From: JAZDRH01 sp047470865
GTDB taxonomy: Bacteria; Pseudomonadota; Gammaproteobacteria; Pseudomonadales; Pseudomonadaceae
Length of the DNA stretch: 64,000 nucleotides
Direction: 5' to 3'
Assembly: GCF_047470865.1 (NCBI RefSeq)
Contig: NZ_JAZDRH010000003.1
Coordinates: 143,834-207,833 of the forward strand
In this document: positions 18,646 to 27,789 of the stretch, one piece after another
How positions within the stretch are numbered: the first letter of the stretch is position 1
How the letters are laid out: each line of letters opens with the position of its first letter
The notes under the pieces: model-generated
Seen by the model: the letters and a program-made list of their open reading frames with translations, nothing else
Databases searched by the model: none
Told to the model about the DNA's origin: nothing
Translations under genes and position numbers: made by a program

Positions 18646-18675
18646 AGCAAAATAATAAGAAGATATGACGTGGTT

Positions 18676-20268
18676 TTAACTATTTAAGCGTGTTGCAAGC
18701 TCGGCACTTAACTTTGCACTAATAGTGTAAATGCTAAGTTGAGGGTTGGCGCCAATACTTGTGGGAAAGATGGAGCCATCGTGAATGGAGAGGTTTTCAA
18801 GGTAATGATGCTGCCCAGTGCTATTAATTAAACCTTTATTTGTATCTTCACTCATGCTACAGCCGCCCATAACATGAGCACTGCCTAAGCGTACACGGAA
18901 GCGGCGCATGTCTAGATTAGAAATCATATCAATAGCCGCTTTTTCAGTAGTGACTTTATGCGCATCAGCATGTAGTGGTAGAACAAAGTTGGCTCCAGCA
19001 GCTAGCTGGATCTGTGCCATGCTAATAAAAGCACGGCGTAAACCATTCCAAATATAGTCATTAAGAGGATAATCAACGCTAGGCATGCCATCACTGAGTA
19101 GGCTGACAGTACCTCCAGTGCTTTGCGGGTGAAAACCATCACGTAATAACGACAGCATGGTATTACTACGTGGCAAGTCTCGCATAAGAGCAGCCTGTTG
19201 CTCACCAAAGCCAGTGAGTAGTGAGGCAGCAAATGAAGGCTGCATGGGTGGAACTTCTAACTTATAGGACATCTGCCCCGTGACGCCATCACTCCACTGA
19301 AATTGATCAGTATACGTCGTTTGAGGAGCACCATAAAAAGGTAGGATATCGTGTTTAAACTGGGCCCATGAAAAATTAACCAGGTGCAAGAATGTGCGTT
19401 TTCCACACAGTTTTTTCGGGTCGGGCGCTTTAGAACGTAATAAAATACCAGGCGTATTAATAGCACCACCAGCTAGAACAAAGTGTTTAGCTTTAATATA
19501 GAATTTCTGTTGACTTGGCTTATTCCCTACAGCATCTATTGCACGGCATTCGAGTCTCTGTACCCGCTGGTTTTTCCATTCTAGTTTAAAAGCGCAGGTA
19601 CTATAAATAAGCTGGCCATTTTTCTGTAACAAGCTAGGAATTGTTGTAACTAGCATGGATTGCTTAGCGTTAAGCGGGCAACCCATACCACAATAACCTA
19701 AATTGCCACAGCCTTTTACATTGCGCGCAATATGTTGCCAATGCCAGCCTTTGGCAGCACAGCCTTTGCTTAATACTTCATTGTTCGGGTTAGGTGGAAA
19801 GGGTGATGGGGCAATGTTTAAGCGTTGCTCACGGTTTTCAAACCAAGGTTGCAGCTCTTGGCTAGAAAGCCCTTTAACTTGCCATTCTTGTGCCCAGTGT
19901 TGGAGTGTAGGCTCAGGTGTGCGAAAACTAGATGTCCAGTTAATTAAGGTTGAGCCCCCTACTGCACGGCCTTGCAAAATACTGATAGCGCCATCGGTAG
20001 AGGTTCTTCCTAAGCCTTCTTGGTACAATTCTGTATAAGCTGTATGTTCAAGCATTTTAAAGTCTTTACTAGTGCGTAAAGGACCTTCTTCTATTAGTAT
20101 CACTTGAAAGCCTGCTTGCGCCAGAATTTCAGCAGTAGTTGCGCCGCCAGCACCACTACCTACAATGACAATATCTGTTTCTATGGTGCTATTTTCAGCG
20201 ATTTCAGCGCCTGCTTTGACATTCCACCCCTGATCAACACCTTCTTGAAATATATCCCTAATAGCCAT
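18676..20268 (-). CDS. GMC-family flavin oxidoreductase (alcohol/choline-type dehydrogenase)
   Basis: FAD enzyme of the glucose-methanol-choline superfamily, 530 residues. FAD-binding GSGAGGATTAEILAQAGF occurs near residue 34, then LQGRAVGGSTLINWTSSFRTP, a cysteine cluster CGNLGYCGMGCPLNAKQSM, AGGAINTPGILLRS and the C-terminal active-site region SAHVMGGCSMSEDTNKG. I start at MAIRDIFQEGV because AAGGATAATAAA precedes it; the longer frame from 20349 would overlap the preceding gene. It follows a Tat-exported small protein by four bases and an aldehyde dehydrogenase. This resembles sets that oxidise long-chain alcohols to acids. The substrate is inferred only. Confidence 0.9.
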   Translation of the reverse strand: MAIRDIFQEGVDQGWNVKAGAEIAENSTIETDIVIVGSGAGGATTAEILAQAGFQVILIEEGPLRTSKDFKMLEHTAYTELYQEGLGRTSTDGAISILQGRAVGGSTLINWTSSFRTPEPTLQHWAQEWQVKGLSSQELQPWFENREQRLNIAPSPFPPNPNNEVLSKGCAAKGWHWQHIARNVKGCGNLGYCGMGCPLNAKQSMLVTTIPSLLQKNGQLIYSTCAFKLEWKNQRVQRLECRAIDAVGNKPSQQKFYIKAKHFVLAGGAINTPGILLRSKAPDPKKLCGKRTFLHLVNFSWAQFKHDILPFYGAPQTTYTDQFQWSDGVTGQMSYKLEVPPMQPSFAASLLTGFGEQQAALMRDLPRSNTMLSLLRDGFHPQSTGGTVSLLSDGMPSVDYPLNDYIWNGLRRAFISMAQIQLAAGANFVLPLHADAHKVTTEKAAIDMISNLDMRRFRVRLGSAHVMGGCSMSEDTNKGLINSTGQHHYLENLSIHDGSIFPTSIGANPQLSIYTISAKLSAELATRLNS

Positions 20269-20272
20269 TTTA

Positions 20273-20824
20273 TTATCCTTGTAATTTTGGAGGTCCTGGA
20301 TAGCCGCAATGAGCCCATGAGCTAGGGCTGGAGTAGCGTGTAAGCGCAAATAACTGACACATTGAACTGTGCCCCATACGTAGTAGAGGGACTGGGTGAT
20401 GTTCTAAACGGGACAAGGCTATTATTAAATCTTCCTCAGAAGCAGCGTTCCATGAGCGCCACATGCCAGTCACAGCTGTACGGGCAACAGTGACTGCCAT
20501 GGCATCTAAGAGTTGAAATAATAAGCCTTGTTTGTTTGGAGATAAGTTAGTTAGCTTATAGTCTAAATCTTGTAAAAAATCCTGTACTTGCTCTTTTGTA
20601 ATGAGCTTCTGAGCGCCAAAAGAGCCTGCTAATAAAACAGGAGTAATGGCTTGTAAAAAGGGTAAGTCAGCCTTGCGTAATATTTTAAAACCAGTCATTA
20701 ATTCGCTTGCAGGCCACTCGTAGAGAACCCAACTTCCAATGCCAGCGCCGCCAATAGCTGCAACAGTTAAACTTAGTTTTAAAAAGCCACGGCGGTTAGG
20801 GGTAGATAATGTAGAGGATGTCAT
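20273..20824 (-). CDS. Tat-exported gluconate 2-dehydrogenase subunit 3-like protein
   Basis: A 183-residue protein with a clear twin-arginine signal, NRRGFLKLSLTVAAIGGAGIG, at residues 10-30. The remainder (KADLPFLQAITPVLLAG, then LLDAMAVTVARTAVTGMWRSW) resembles the small subunit-3 family that partners GMC-type dehydrogenases. By family it would carry or stabilise the flavoprotein at the membrane. It lies 27 bases after the ALDH and four bases before the GMC gene. The far C-terminus (SSPSSWAHCGYPGPPKLQG) is typical and shows no frameshift. Confidence 0.82.
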   Translation of the reverse strand: MTSSTLSTPNRRGFLKLSLTVAAIGGAGIGSWVLYEWPASELMTGFKILRKADLPFLQAITPVLLAGSFGAQKLITKEQVQDFLQDLDYKLTNLSPNKQGLLFQLLDAMAVTVARTAVTGMWRSWNAASEEDLIIALSRLEHHPVPLLRMGHSSMCQLFALTRYSSPSSWAHCGYPGPPKLQG

Positions 20825-20851
20825 TGTAATTATTACCTCAGTGCTTTGTAG

Positions 20852-22267
20852 TTAACGAATAAATAGGCGGTATAGCATTTTTAAAATGAGTCCTCCATAG
20901 GGTGGGTAGATGATTTTGGCGCCATTAAAACGCTTTTTGCTAAAGATAGGTTTAGCTTTGCTAAAGGTTAAAAATCCCTCATGCCCATGGTAGTGCCCCA
21001 TGCCAGAGCCTCCTACGCCGCCAAAGGGAAGATCCTCCTGCGCTACATGGGATAAGGTGTCATTAATACAAACACCGCCTGCAAGTGTTTGTTTGAGCAC
21101 ATAGTCTTGCTGTGTTTTTTGATAGCCAAAGTAATAGAGCGCTAAGGGTTTTGGGCGCTCTTGAATATAGTTAAGTGCTTGCTCCAGACTGTTGTAGGGG
21201 AGAATAGGCAAGAGAGGGCCAAAAATCTCATCTTGCATAACACGCATGTCATCAGTGACTTGTAAAATTAGATGAAGTGGTAGGCGCCTGTCTTCTTTTT
21301 CATTTTGACCTAGCGGAATAACTACTGCGCCTTTGCTGGTAGCATCATCTAGATAATCGTGTAAGCGTGCCAAATGGCGGTCATTAATAATACTAGTGTA
21401 GTCAGGGTTATCAGTAACAGATGGAAATAAGCTTGAAAAGGTAATTTTGGCTTGCGTAATAAACTCTTCTACGCGCGAGCTAGGCACTAACACATAGTCA
21501 GGTGCAACACAGGTTTGCCCAGCGTTCATGGTTTTACCAAATAGCAAGCGTTGCATTATTTCCGGCATGGGCATGTCATGTCCAATAATGACAGGTGACT
21601 TGCCACCTAGCTCTAAGGTAACAGGTGTTAAATTCTCTGCGGCAGCGCGCATGACATGGTGGCCAACAGCGGTTGATCCGGTAAATAGAAGATGGGCAAA
21701 GGGTAGGGTGGAAAACTCAGCCGCTAAGTTGGCATCACCTGTTTCTACGCGTATTAAATCGGCTGGGAAATATTGTTCAATAAGGGTTTTGAATAAGCCT
21801 GAAAAGCTGGGTGTGTATTCGCTCATTTTGAGCATCACACGATTACCCGCAGCTAATGCGCAAGCTAAGGGGCCAATGGCTAAAAATAAGGGGTAGTTCC
21901 ACGGCACTATAATGCCAACAACCCCTAAAGGTTGATACATTACTTTGGCTTTGGCAGGTTGAAAAGCTAAACCTACATTACGCTTTTGTGGTTTCATCCA
22001 GCGTTTTAGATTTTTTTTACAGTAATGTATGTTTTGCACAGAGGGCATTAACTCTGCTAATAGGGTTTCATCAGCTGATCTATTACCAAAGTCATCATTA
22101 ATAGCTGTAATAATGGCATCTTGATTATCTATAAGCAGTTTGCGTAGGTTATCTAACCAAAACTGGCGCAGTTTTAGTGTTGGCATGCGTTCTTGCTGAA
22201 AGCCGTCTTGTAGCTGGTTAAAAGGCACAATCAAAGATGTTGTGCAAGAATGAGTCGCGTAGGTCAT
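20852..22267 (-). CDS. Aldehyde dehydrogenase, coniferyl-aldehyde dehydrogenase type
   Basis: A 471-residue NAD(P)-dependent aldehyde dehydrogenase. Visible: PWNYPLFLAIGPLACALAAGN (cofactor/oxyanion Asn), LFTGSTAVGHHVMRAAA, catalytic Glu in TLELGGKSPVII and catalytic Cys in NAGQTCVAPDYVLVP, then DEIFGPLLPILPY and DLPFGGVGGSGMGHYHGHEGF. The last motif and the C-terminal hydrophobic tail fit the CalB/fatty-aldehyde class (class 3-like, possibly membrane-attached). First gene of an operon with the Tat protein and GMC oxidoreductase, suggesting sequential alcohol-aldehyde-acid oxidation. Confidence 0.92.
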   Translation of the reverse strand: MTYATHSCTTSLIVPFNQLQDGFQQERMPTLKLRQFWLDNLRKLLIDNQDAIITAINDDFGNRSADETLLAELMPSVQNIHYCKKNLKRWMKPQKRNVGLAFQPAKAKVMYQPLGVVGIIVPWNYPLFLAIGPLACALAAGNRVMLKMSEYTPSFSGLFKTLIEQYFPADLIRVETGDANLAAEFSTLPFAHLLFTGSTAVGHHVMRAAAENLTPVTLELGGKSPVIIGHDMPMPEIMQRLLFGKTMNAGQTCVAPDYVLVPSSRVEEFITQAKITFSSLFPSVTDNPDYTSIINDRHLARLHDYLDDATSKGAVVIPLGQNEKEDRRLPLHLILQVTDDMRVMQDEIFGPLLPILPYNSLEQALNYIQERPKPLALYYFGYQKTQQDYVLKQTLAGGVCINDTLSHVAQEDLPFGGVGGSGMGHYHGHEGFLTFSKAKPIFSKKRFNGAKIIYPPYGGLILKMLYRLFIR

Positions 22268-22521
22268 TGTTCTATGCTCTTATTAGTCCCCTTATTGAAT
22301 TGTTGTAGAGTAAAAATAGCAGTATGGCAAACCAACAATGGCGTTTTGCTATCATTTAAGACTAAATAATAGAATTTTAGCGCTGATCTTGAGTTTAGAT
22401 AGCGGTCTAAAATCGCACTTATTAACAAATTTATTTGAATTTTTAATCCTACGCTGCGTCAATGCTCAGGCTTAGGTATACTACTGAGCTTTATGTAAGC
22501 TTTTACTAACGGGTAATTTTT

Positions 22522-23469
22522 GTGAGCCAGACAACACCTGCCATGCGCACTTTTCAGGATTTGATTCTCGCCTTGCAGAGCTTCTGGGCTGAGCAGGGTT
22601 GTATTGTATTGCAACCTTACGATATGGAAGTGGGTGCAGGCACCTTCCATACTGCAACATTTTTACGTGCTATAGGGCCAGAAAAGTGGAATGCTGCTTA
22701 TGTGCAGCCTTCACGTCGTCCTACCGATGGTCGCTATGGAGAAAACCCAAACCGTTTGCAGCATTACTACCAGTTTCAAGTAGTACTCAAGCCTAATCCA
22801 GACAATATCCAAGATTTATATTTAGAGTCTTTACGTCGTATTGGCATTGATACCAATGTGCATGACGTGCGTTTTGTGGAGGATAACTGGGAATCACCCA
22901 CACTAGGTGCTTGGGGTTTAGGCTGGGAAGTATGGCTTAATGGTATGGAAGTAACCCAGTTTACTTACTTCCAGCAAGTCGGTGGTGTTGAGTGCTACCC
23001 TGTAACAGGTGAAATTACCTATGGTTTAGAGCGTCTTGCTATGTATTTGCAAGGTGTTGATTCTGTTTATGACTTAGTGTGGACCGATGGCCCTTTTGGC
23101 AAAGTAACCTATGGCGATGTGTTTCATCAAAATGAAGTAGAGCAGTCTACCTATAACTTTGAACATGCCAATGTTGAAAAGCTGTTTGAATTGTTTGATT
23201 TCTACGAAAGTGAAGCCAATCGTTTGATTGCGCTAGAACTGCCTTTGCCGACTTATGAAATGGTCTTAAAAGCTTCTCATACCTTTAATTTACTTGACGC
23301 TCGTCGTGCTATCTCAGTAACCGAGCGGCAACGTTATATCTTGCGCGTGCGTGCTTTGGCACGTTCAGTCGCACAAAGTTATTTACAAGCGCGAGCTAAG
23401 TTAGGTTTTCCTATGGCAGATGCCGCTTTGCGTGATGAAGTATTAGCTAAACTGGAGGCAGCAGAATGA
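22522..23469 (+). CDS. glyQ: Glycyl-tRNA synthetase alpha subunit
   Basis: Catalytic subunit of the tetrameric alpha2beta2 glycyl-tRNA synthetase (class II). At 315 residues it begins SQTTPAMRTFQDLILALQSFW, with class II motif regions PSRRPTDGRYGENPNRLQHYYQ, ECYPVTGEITYGLERLAMYLQ and EVTQFTYFQQVGG. It starts with GTG; the N-terminus agrees with Pseudomonas GlyQ. It overlaps glyS by four bases (ATGA), so the subunits are translationally coupled. Confidence 0.97.
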   Translation: MSQTTPAMRTFQDLILALQSFWAEQGCIVLQPYDMEVGAGTFHTATFLRAIGPEKWNAAYVQPSRRPTDGRYGENPNRLQHYYQFQVVLKPNPDNIQDLYLESLRRIGIDTNVHDVRFVEDNWESPTLGAWGLGWEVWLNGMEVTQFTYFQQVGGVECYPVTGEITYGLERLAMYLQGVDSVYDLVWTDGPFGKVTYGDVFHQNEVEQSTYNFEHANVEKLFELFDFYESEANRLIALELPLPTYEMVLKASHTFNLLDARRAISVTERQRYILRVRALARSVAQSYLQARAKLGFPMADAALRDEVLAKLEAAE

Positions 23470-25523
23470 GTGCTCAAGACTTTCTCGTGGAATTGGGTAC
23501 GGAAGAACTGCCACCAAAAGCCCTTAAAAATTTAGGTAAAGCTTTTTTAGAAGGCGTTAGTAAGGGCCTTAAAGAAGCAGGCTTAGCCTATAGCAGTGCG
23601 CGTTTTTATGCAGCACCACGTCGTTTAGCTGTACTGGTTGAGCAACTAGAAACGCATCAAGCAGATCGTGATACTGTTATGGATGGTCCGCCAGTTAATA
23701 TGGCATACGATGAGCAGGGTCAACCAACTCAAGCCGCATTAGGCTTTGCCCGTAAATGTGGCGTTGAGCTCAGTGAGATTGATAAGTCAGGTCCAAAACT
23801 GCGTTACGTACAACAAGTTAAGGGTCAACCTGCGACTGAGTTATTACCTAGCATTGTCAACAATGCTTTAATGGGCCTACCTGTTCCAAAACGTATGCGC
23901 TGGGGTGCACGCCGTGAAGAGTTTGTACGTCCAACACAATGGCTAGTTATGTTGCTTGGTAATGATATTGTCGACTGCGAAATCTTAACGCAAAAGGCAG
24001 GACGTACCAGTCGCGGGCATCGTTTCCACTATAACTATGATGTAGAAATCACAGCACCTAAAGACTACGCACGTATTTTAAAAGCAGCCCATGTCATAGT
24101 TGATTTTGATGAGCGTCGAGCCTTAATTGCCCAAGGTGTAGAGCGTTTAGCAAAAGAGCAAAATGGTACAGCCATTGCACCTGCTTCATTGCTGGAAGAA
24201 GTCACTGCTTTAGTGGAGTGGCCAGTTCCGCTGGTATGTTCATTTGAGGAGCGTTTCTTAGCTGTACCACAAGAAGCGCTCATCATCACTATGCAAGACA
24301 ATCAAAAATACTTTTGCTTGTTAGATGAGCATGGCAAATTACTACCGCGTTTTATTACTGTAGCGAATATTGAAAGTACAGATCCTACTCAGATTATTTT
24401 AGGCAATGAAAAAGTAGTACGCCCACGTTTAACAGATGCGGAATTCTTCTTTCTTCAAGACCAAAAACAACCATTAGATAGCTTTAATGAGCGTTTGAAA
24501 AATGTAGTCTTCCAAGCCCAATTGGGCACTGTGTATGACAAAGCAGAGCGCGTATCTAAATTAGCGGCCTTTATTGCGGAAAAAATTGGCAGTGATACAC
24601 AACAAGCGGCGCGTGCTGGTTTGTTATCTAAGTGTGATTTAGCGACTGAAATGGTCAGTGAGTTCCCTGAAATGCAGGGTGTTGCAGGCTATTACTATGC
24701 TAAAGCAGCTAATGAACCTGGTGATGTTGCCGTGGCACTCAATGAACAATATATGCCCCGTGGTGCTGGCGCTGAGTTACCTAGCACAGCTACAGGTGCA
24801 GCGGTTGCCATTGCAGATAAGTTAGATACTTTAGTTGGTATTTTTGGTATTGGCATGCTGCCAACAGGTAGCAAGGATCCTTATGCTTTGCGTCGTGCTG
24901 CTTTAGGCGTACTGCGTATTCTAATGGAAAAAAATTACGAGCTAGATTTACACTTGGCAGTGGCTTGTGCTGTATCACTTTATGGTGATAAGGTCAAAGC
25001 AGAAGGCTTAGCAGAGCAAGTACATGAGTTTATTTATGACCGCTTGCGCGCACGTTATGAAGATGAAGGCGTTGATATTAGCGTGTATCAAGCCGTACGT
25101 GCACTATCGCCAAAATCACCACTGGATTTTGACCAACGCGTCAAAGCAGTGCAGGCTTTCCGTCAGCTACCCGAAGCTGCTGCATTGGCTGCTGCTAATA
25201 AGCGTGTAACTAATTTGTTAGGCAAGTCAGACAGCGATGCTAATCATCTGAAGATTGAAGCACGTTACTTTGATAACCCAGCAGAGTTTCGTCTTAACTC
25301 GGCTATTCAGCAAGCGGAGCAAGCAACACAGCCACTGCGTGAAGCTCATGACTACACCGCCGTATTAGAACGTTTAGCCAGCTTAAAAGAGCCTGTAGAT
25401 AATTTCTTTGATGCGGTATTAGTTAATGTGGAAGAGCCAGATGTACGCGCAAACCGTCATGCGTTGTTAGCGCACTTGCGTGCATTATTCCTTGCTGTTG
25501 CTGATATTTCGTTGCTGGATTAA
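23466..25523 (+). CDS. glyS: Glycyl-tRNA synthetase beta subunit
   Basis: tRNA-recognition and anticodon-binding subunit, 685 residues, normal length. It starts MSAQDFLVELGTEELPPKAL, has the HD-like domain around LLSKCDLATEMVSEFPEMQGVAGYYYA, SKDPYALRRAALGVLRI, and the C-terminal anticodon-binding helical domain ending VNVEEPDVRANRHALLAHLRALF. Coupled to glyQ by an ATGA overlap and followed by a strong terminator. Confidence 0.97.
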   Translation: MSAQDFLVELGTEELPPKALKNLGKAFLEGVSKGLKEAGLAYSSARFYAAPRRLAVLVEQLETHQADRDTVMDGPPVNMAYDEQGQPTQAALGFARKCGVELSEIDKSGPKLRYVQQVKGQPATELLPSIVNNALMGLPVPKRMRWGARREEFVRPTQWLVMLLGNDIVDCEILTQKAGRTSRGHRFHYNYDVEITAPKDYARILKAAHVIVDFDERRALIAQGVERLAKEQNGTAIAPASLLEEVTALVEWPVPLVCSFEERFLAVPQEALIITMQDNQKYFCLLDEHGKLLPRFITVANIESTDPTQIILGNEKVVRPRLTDAEFFFLQDQKQPLDSFNERLKNVVFQAQLGTVYDKAERVSKLAAFIAEKIGSDTQQAARAGLLSKCDLATEMVSEFPEMQGVAGYYYAKAANEPGDVAVALNEQYMPRGAGAELPSTATGAAVAIADKLDTLVGIFGIGMLPTGSKDPYALRRAALGVLRILMEKNYELDLHLAVACAVSLYGDKVKAEGLAEQVHEFIYDRLRARYEDEGVDISVYQAVRALSPKSPLDFDQRVKAVQAFRQLPEAAALAAANKRVTNLLGKSDSDANHLKIEARYFDNPAEFRLNSAIQQAEQATQPLREAHDYTAVLERLASLKEPVDNFFDAVLVNVEEPDVRANRHALLAHLRALFLAVADISLLD

Positions 25524-25540
25524 TAGATAATAGATCGATA

Positions 25541-25575
25541 AGCCGCAGACTAAGTATACTTAGCTGCGGTTTTTC
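25541..25575 (+). terminator. Intrinsic terminator after glyS
   Basis: CCGCAG / CTGCGG outer stem (25543-25548, 25564-25569) closing an inner palindrome CTAAGTATACTTAG, followed by TTTTT. It lies 20 bases after the glyS stop and just before gmhB. Confidence 0.88.
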
Positions 25576-25590
25576 TGTCTTAGGATGCTT

Positions 25591-26121
25591 ATGAAGTTAC
25601 TGATTCTTGACCGAGACGGTGTGATTAACCAAGATTCTGATGATTATGTAAAATCATTGGATGAATGGATCCCTATAGATGGCAGTATTGCAGCCATTGC
25701 ACGGCTTAGCCAAGCAGGATGGACGGTTGCTGTAGCGACTAATCAATCAGGATTGGCGCGTGGTTATTACTCAGAACAAACACTTGTACAAATGCATGAA
25801 CATATGCATCAATTAGTAGCACAACAAGGCGGCGAGCTAGGCTTAGTTGTATATTGTCCTCATGGACCAGAAGCAGGCTGTAAATGCCGTAAACCATTAC
25901 CAGGATTATTACAGCAAATAGCCCAACATTATGCTGCTGAGCTAGAAGGAGTCTGGTTTGTTGGGGATAGCCTGCGTGACCTAGAGGCAGCGCTAGCCGT
26001 CAATGCTCAGCCAGTCTTAGTACGCACTGGCAAAGGGCAAAAGACAGCGGCAAAACCTCTGCCAGAAGGCACATTGATTTTTACTGATTTAGCAGAAGTT
26101 GCTGATCAACTTTTAAGCTAG
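25591..26121 (+). CDS. gmhB: D-glycero-beta-D-manno-heptose-1,7-bisphosphate 7-phosphatase
   Basis: HAD-superfamily phosphatase for the ADP-heptose of LPS core. At 176 residues it starts KLLILDRDGVINQDS (DxD nucleophile motif). Later motifs are VAVATNQSGLARGYYS, the zinc-binding Cys/His loop CPHGPEAGCKCRKPLPG, and GDSLRDLEAALAV. The ATG at 25591 has AGGA upstream at good distance; an ATG two codons earlier (25585) would lose that spacing. It is followed by the acyltransferase after nine bases, as in Pseudomonas. Confidence 0.95.
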   Translation: MKLLILDRDGVINQDSDDYVKSLDEWIPIDGSIAAIARLSQAGWTVAVATNQSGLARGYYSEQTLVQMHEHMHQLVAQQGGELGLVVYCPHGPEAGCKCRKPLPGLLQQIAQHYAAELEGVWFVGDSLRDLEAALAVNAQPVLVRTGKGQKTAAKPLPEGTLIFTDLAEVADQLLS

Positions 26122-26130
26122 GAAGGAAGT

Positions 26131-26952
26131 ATGTCGGTAATCCGAGGGTTACGCGTTATATTATTTTATATATTATTTGCGCTAAGTGCGGTGCTGTGGT
26201 TTCCACTGTGCATTCTGATTTCCCCCCTGTTAACTTTCGAGCAACGTTACCGTCTTATTTGCACCTGGTGGTGCGCTGCGGTAATGTGGTTATGCAAAGT
26301 GATTCTTGGTATAAAATATACAGTCACAGGGCGTGAAAATATCCCTGATGAGCGCTGTGTGGTGTTGGCAAAACACCAAAGCACATGGGAAACTTTTAAT
26401 TTTTGCTATCTGTTTGCACCTGTTAGCCAAGTACTGAAAAAAGAACTCACCTATATCCCCTTTGCAGGCTGGGCGTTGAGTGTACTTAAACCAATTGCAA
26501 TTGATCGTTCAAGCCCAAAGCAAGCTTTAAAGCAAGTAGCAAAACTGGGCGCTGAACGCCTTGCAGATAATAACTGGGTGTTAATTTTCCCAGAAGGCAC
26601 ACGTGTATTACCAGGGCAAATTGGTAAATTTTCGCGAGGTGGCGCTTCACTGGCAGTTAACGCAGGATTACCTGTATTGCCAATTGCACATAACGCTGGT
26701 CGTTTTTGGCCGCGTCATGGTTGGGGGAAAAAATCGGGCACTATTGATGTGCGTATTGGCCCTTTAATGTATCCACAAGGCGAAGGTTCAGAAGCCTCTG
26801 CTGAGCTGACACAGCGCGCCTTTATGTGGATTGCTCAAGCCCAATATGATATGGGTGATCTTGACGAAGAAGTAGCGCGTTCGCTTGGCCTGGTACTGAG
26901 AACAGAAGCACAGGTTATCGCTACTGAGGCACAAACTAATATTTCAGGCTAA
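26131..26952 (+). CDS. 1-acyl-sn-glycerol-3-phosphate acyltransferase (PlsC/LptA type)
   Basis: A 273-residue lysophosphatidic acid acyltransferase that makes phosphatidic acid at the inner membrane. An N-terminal helix (VILFYILFALSAVLWFPLCI) precedes the catalytic block AKHQSTWETF, i.e. HX4E rather than the usual HX4D. I recall the same variant in the Pseudomonas homologue next to gmhB. The block II/III motif VLIFPEGTRVLPGQ and PVLPIAHNAG follow. Ribosome site GGAAGG before the ATG. Operon with gmhB. Confidence 0.92.
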   Translation: MSVIRGLRVILFYILFALSAVLWFPLCILISPLLTFEQRYRLICTWWCAAVMWLCKVILGIKYTVTGRENIPDERCVVLAKHQSTWETFNFCYLFAPVSQVLKKELTYIPFAGWALSVLKPIAIDRSSPKQALKQVAKLGAERLADNNWVLIFPEGTRVLPGQIGKFSRGGASLAVNAGLPVLPIAHNAGRFWPRHGWGKKSGTIDVRIGPLMYPQGEGSEASAELTQRAFMWIAQAQYDMGDLDEEVARSLGLVLRTEAQVIATEAQTNISG

Positions 26953-27050
26953 ACAGGGCTAATGAGCGAGGTTTTTAGCAACAGCTTATAGCCGTATAAT
27001 CGCGCAACGAGTTGTGTAGCTGATTATTTAGATACTTCTTATTTTCTATC

Positions 27051-27082
27051 ACTACCAAAATAGAGGTCGCTATTTTGGTAGT
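27051..27082. repeat. Perfect 13-base inverted repeat in a 279-base intergenic region
   Basis: ACTACCAAAATAG and CTATTTTGGTAGT flank a 6-base centre (AGGTCG). No T-run follows on the plus strand, and it lies about 100 bases after the acyltransferase stop and 150 bases before the next gene. It could be an operator or the stem of a small RNA. The rest of 26953-27231 shows no gene. Confidence 0.7.
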
Positions 27083-27231
27083 AGTTATTGTCTGCGCTAA
27101 GTTTCGCCAGTGCTGTTTTGGCCAAGTTCACAGTAGATAAGCGTGCGCAAAATAGCGGTTATTTGTCTAGTTGCATACTAGTAGTGTTAGATATTGTATG
27201 GTTATCACTTTATAACTAGGGCATACATAGA

Positions 27232-27705
27232 ATGCAAACTATAAAAAAACAGCTATTAATTGTGATGCATGCTCCCTCAAATAATACACAACGTCTGTTG
27301 CATGCTTTACACACAGGTGCTTGTGACCCAGCAATTATTAATCTTCATGTAGTCTGTAAATCGCCACTGCAAGCCACCGCCGAGGATGTGATGCAGGCTG
27401 ATGGTATTATCTTAGCAACGCCAGAAAACTTAGGTTACATGAGTGGGGCGCTTAAGGATTTTTTTGATCGCATTTATTATCCTGTGCTAGAAAACAAGCA
27501 AGGCTTACCTTGCGCAGTTTTAATTCGAGCAGGGCATGATGGTACAGGCACCCAGCGAGCCCTTGAAAGTATATTAACTGGGCTGCGTTGGTCGTTAACT
27601 CAGCCAATACTAGTGTGCCGTGGTGAATGGAAAGATGCATTTTTAGACCAAGCAGAGGAACTCGGTTGTTTAATGGCAGCAGGATTAGAAGCCGGAATTT
27701 TTTGA
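27232..27705 (+). CDS. Flavodoxin-fold NAD(P)H-dependent FMN reductase-like protein
   Basis: A 157-residue flavodoxin-like protein. It begins KKQLLIVMHAPSNNTQRLLHAL (phosphate loop of FMN-binding type, variant). Central motifs ADGIILATPENLGYMSGALKDFFDRIYYP and LPCAVLIRAGHDGTGTQRALESIL are those of the NADPH-dependent FMN reductase / flavodoxin family. Soluble cytoplasmic. Substrate unknown. It is followed after 84 bases by the HlyD operon. Confidence 0.85.
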   Translation: MQTIKKQLLIVMHAPSNNTQRLLHALHTGACDPAIINLHVVCKSPLQATAEDVMQADGIILATPENLGYMSGALKDFFDRIYYPVLENKQGLPCAVLIRAGHDGTGTQRALESILTGLRWSLTQPILVCRGEWKDAFLDQAEELGCLMAAGLEAGIF

Positions 27706-27789
27706 TAAATTTTGAAAAACAGTTAGCTTGCTAATCATTATTTTTTTACACTACTCTAAATTTTTTAATCACTTAACAAGAGGAATGGC

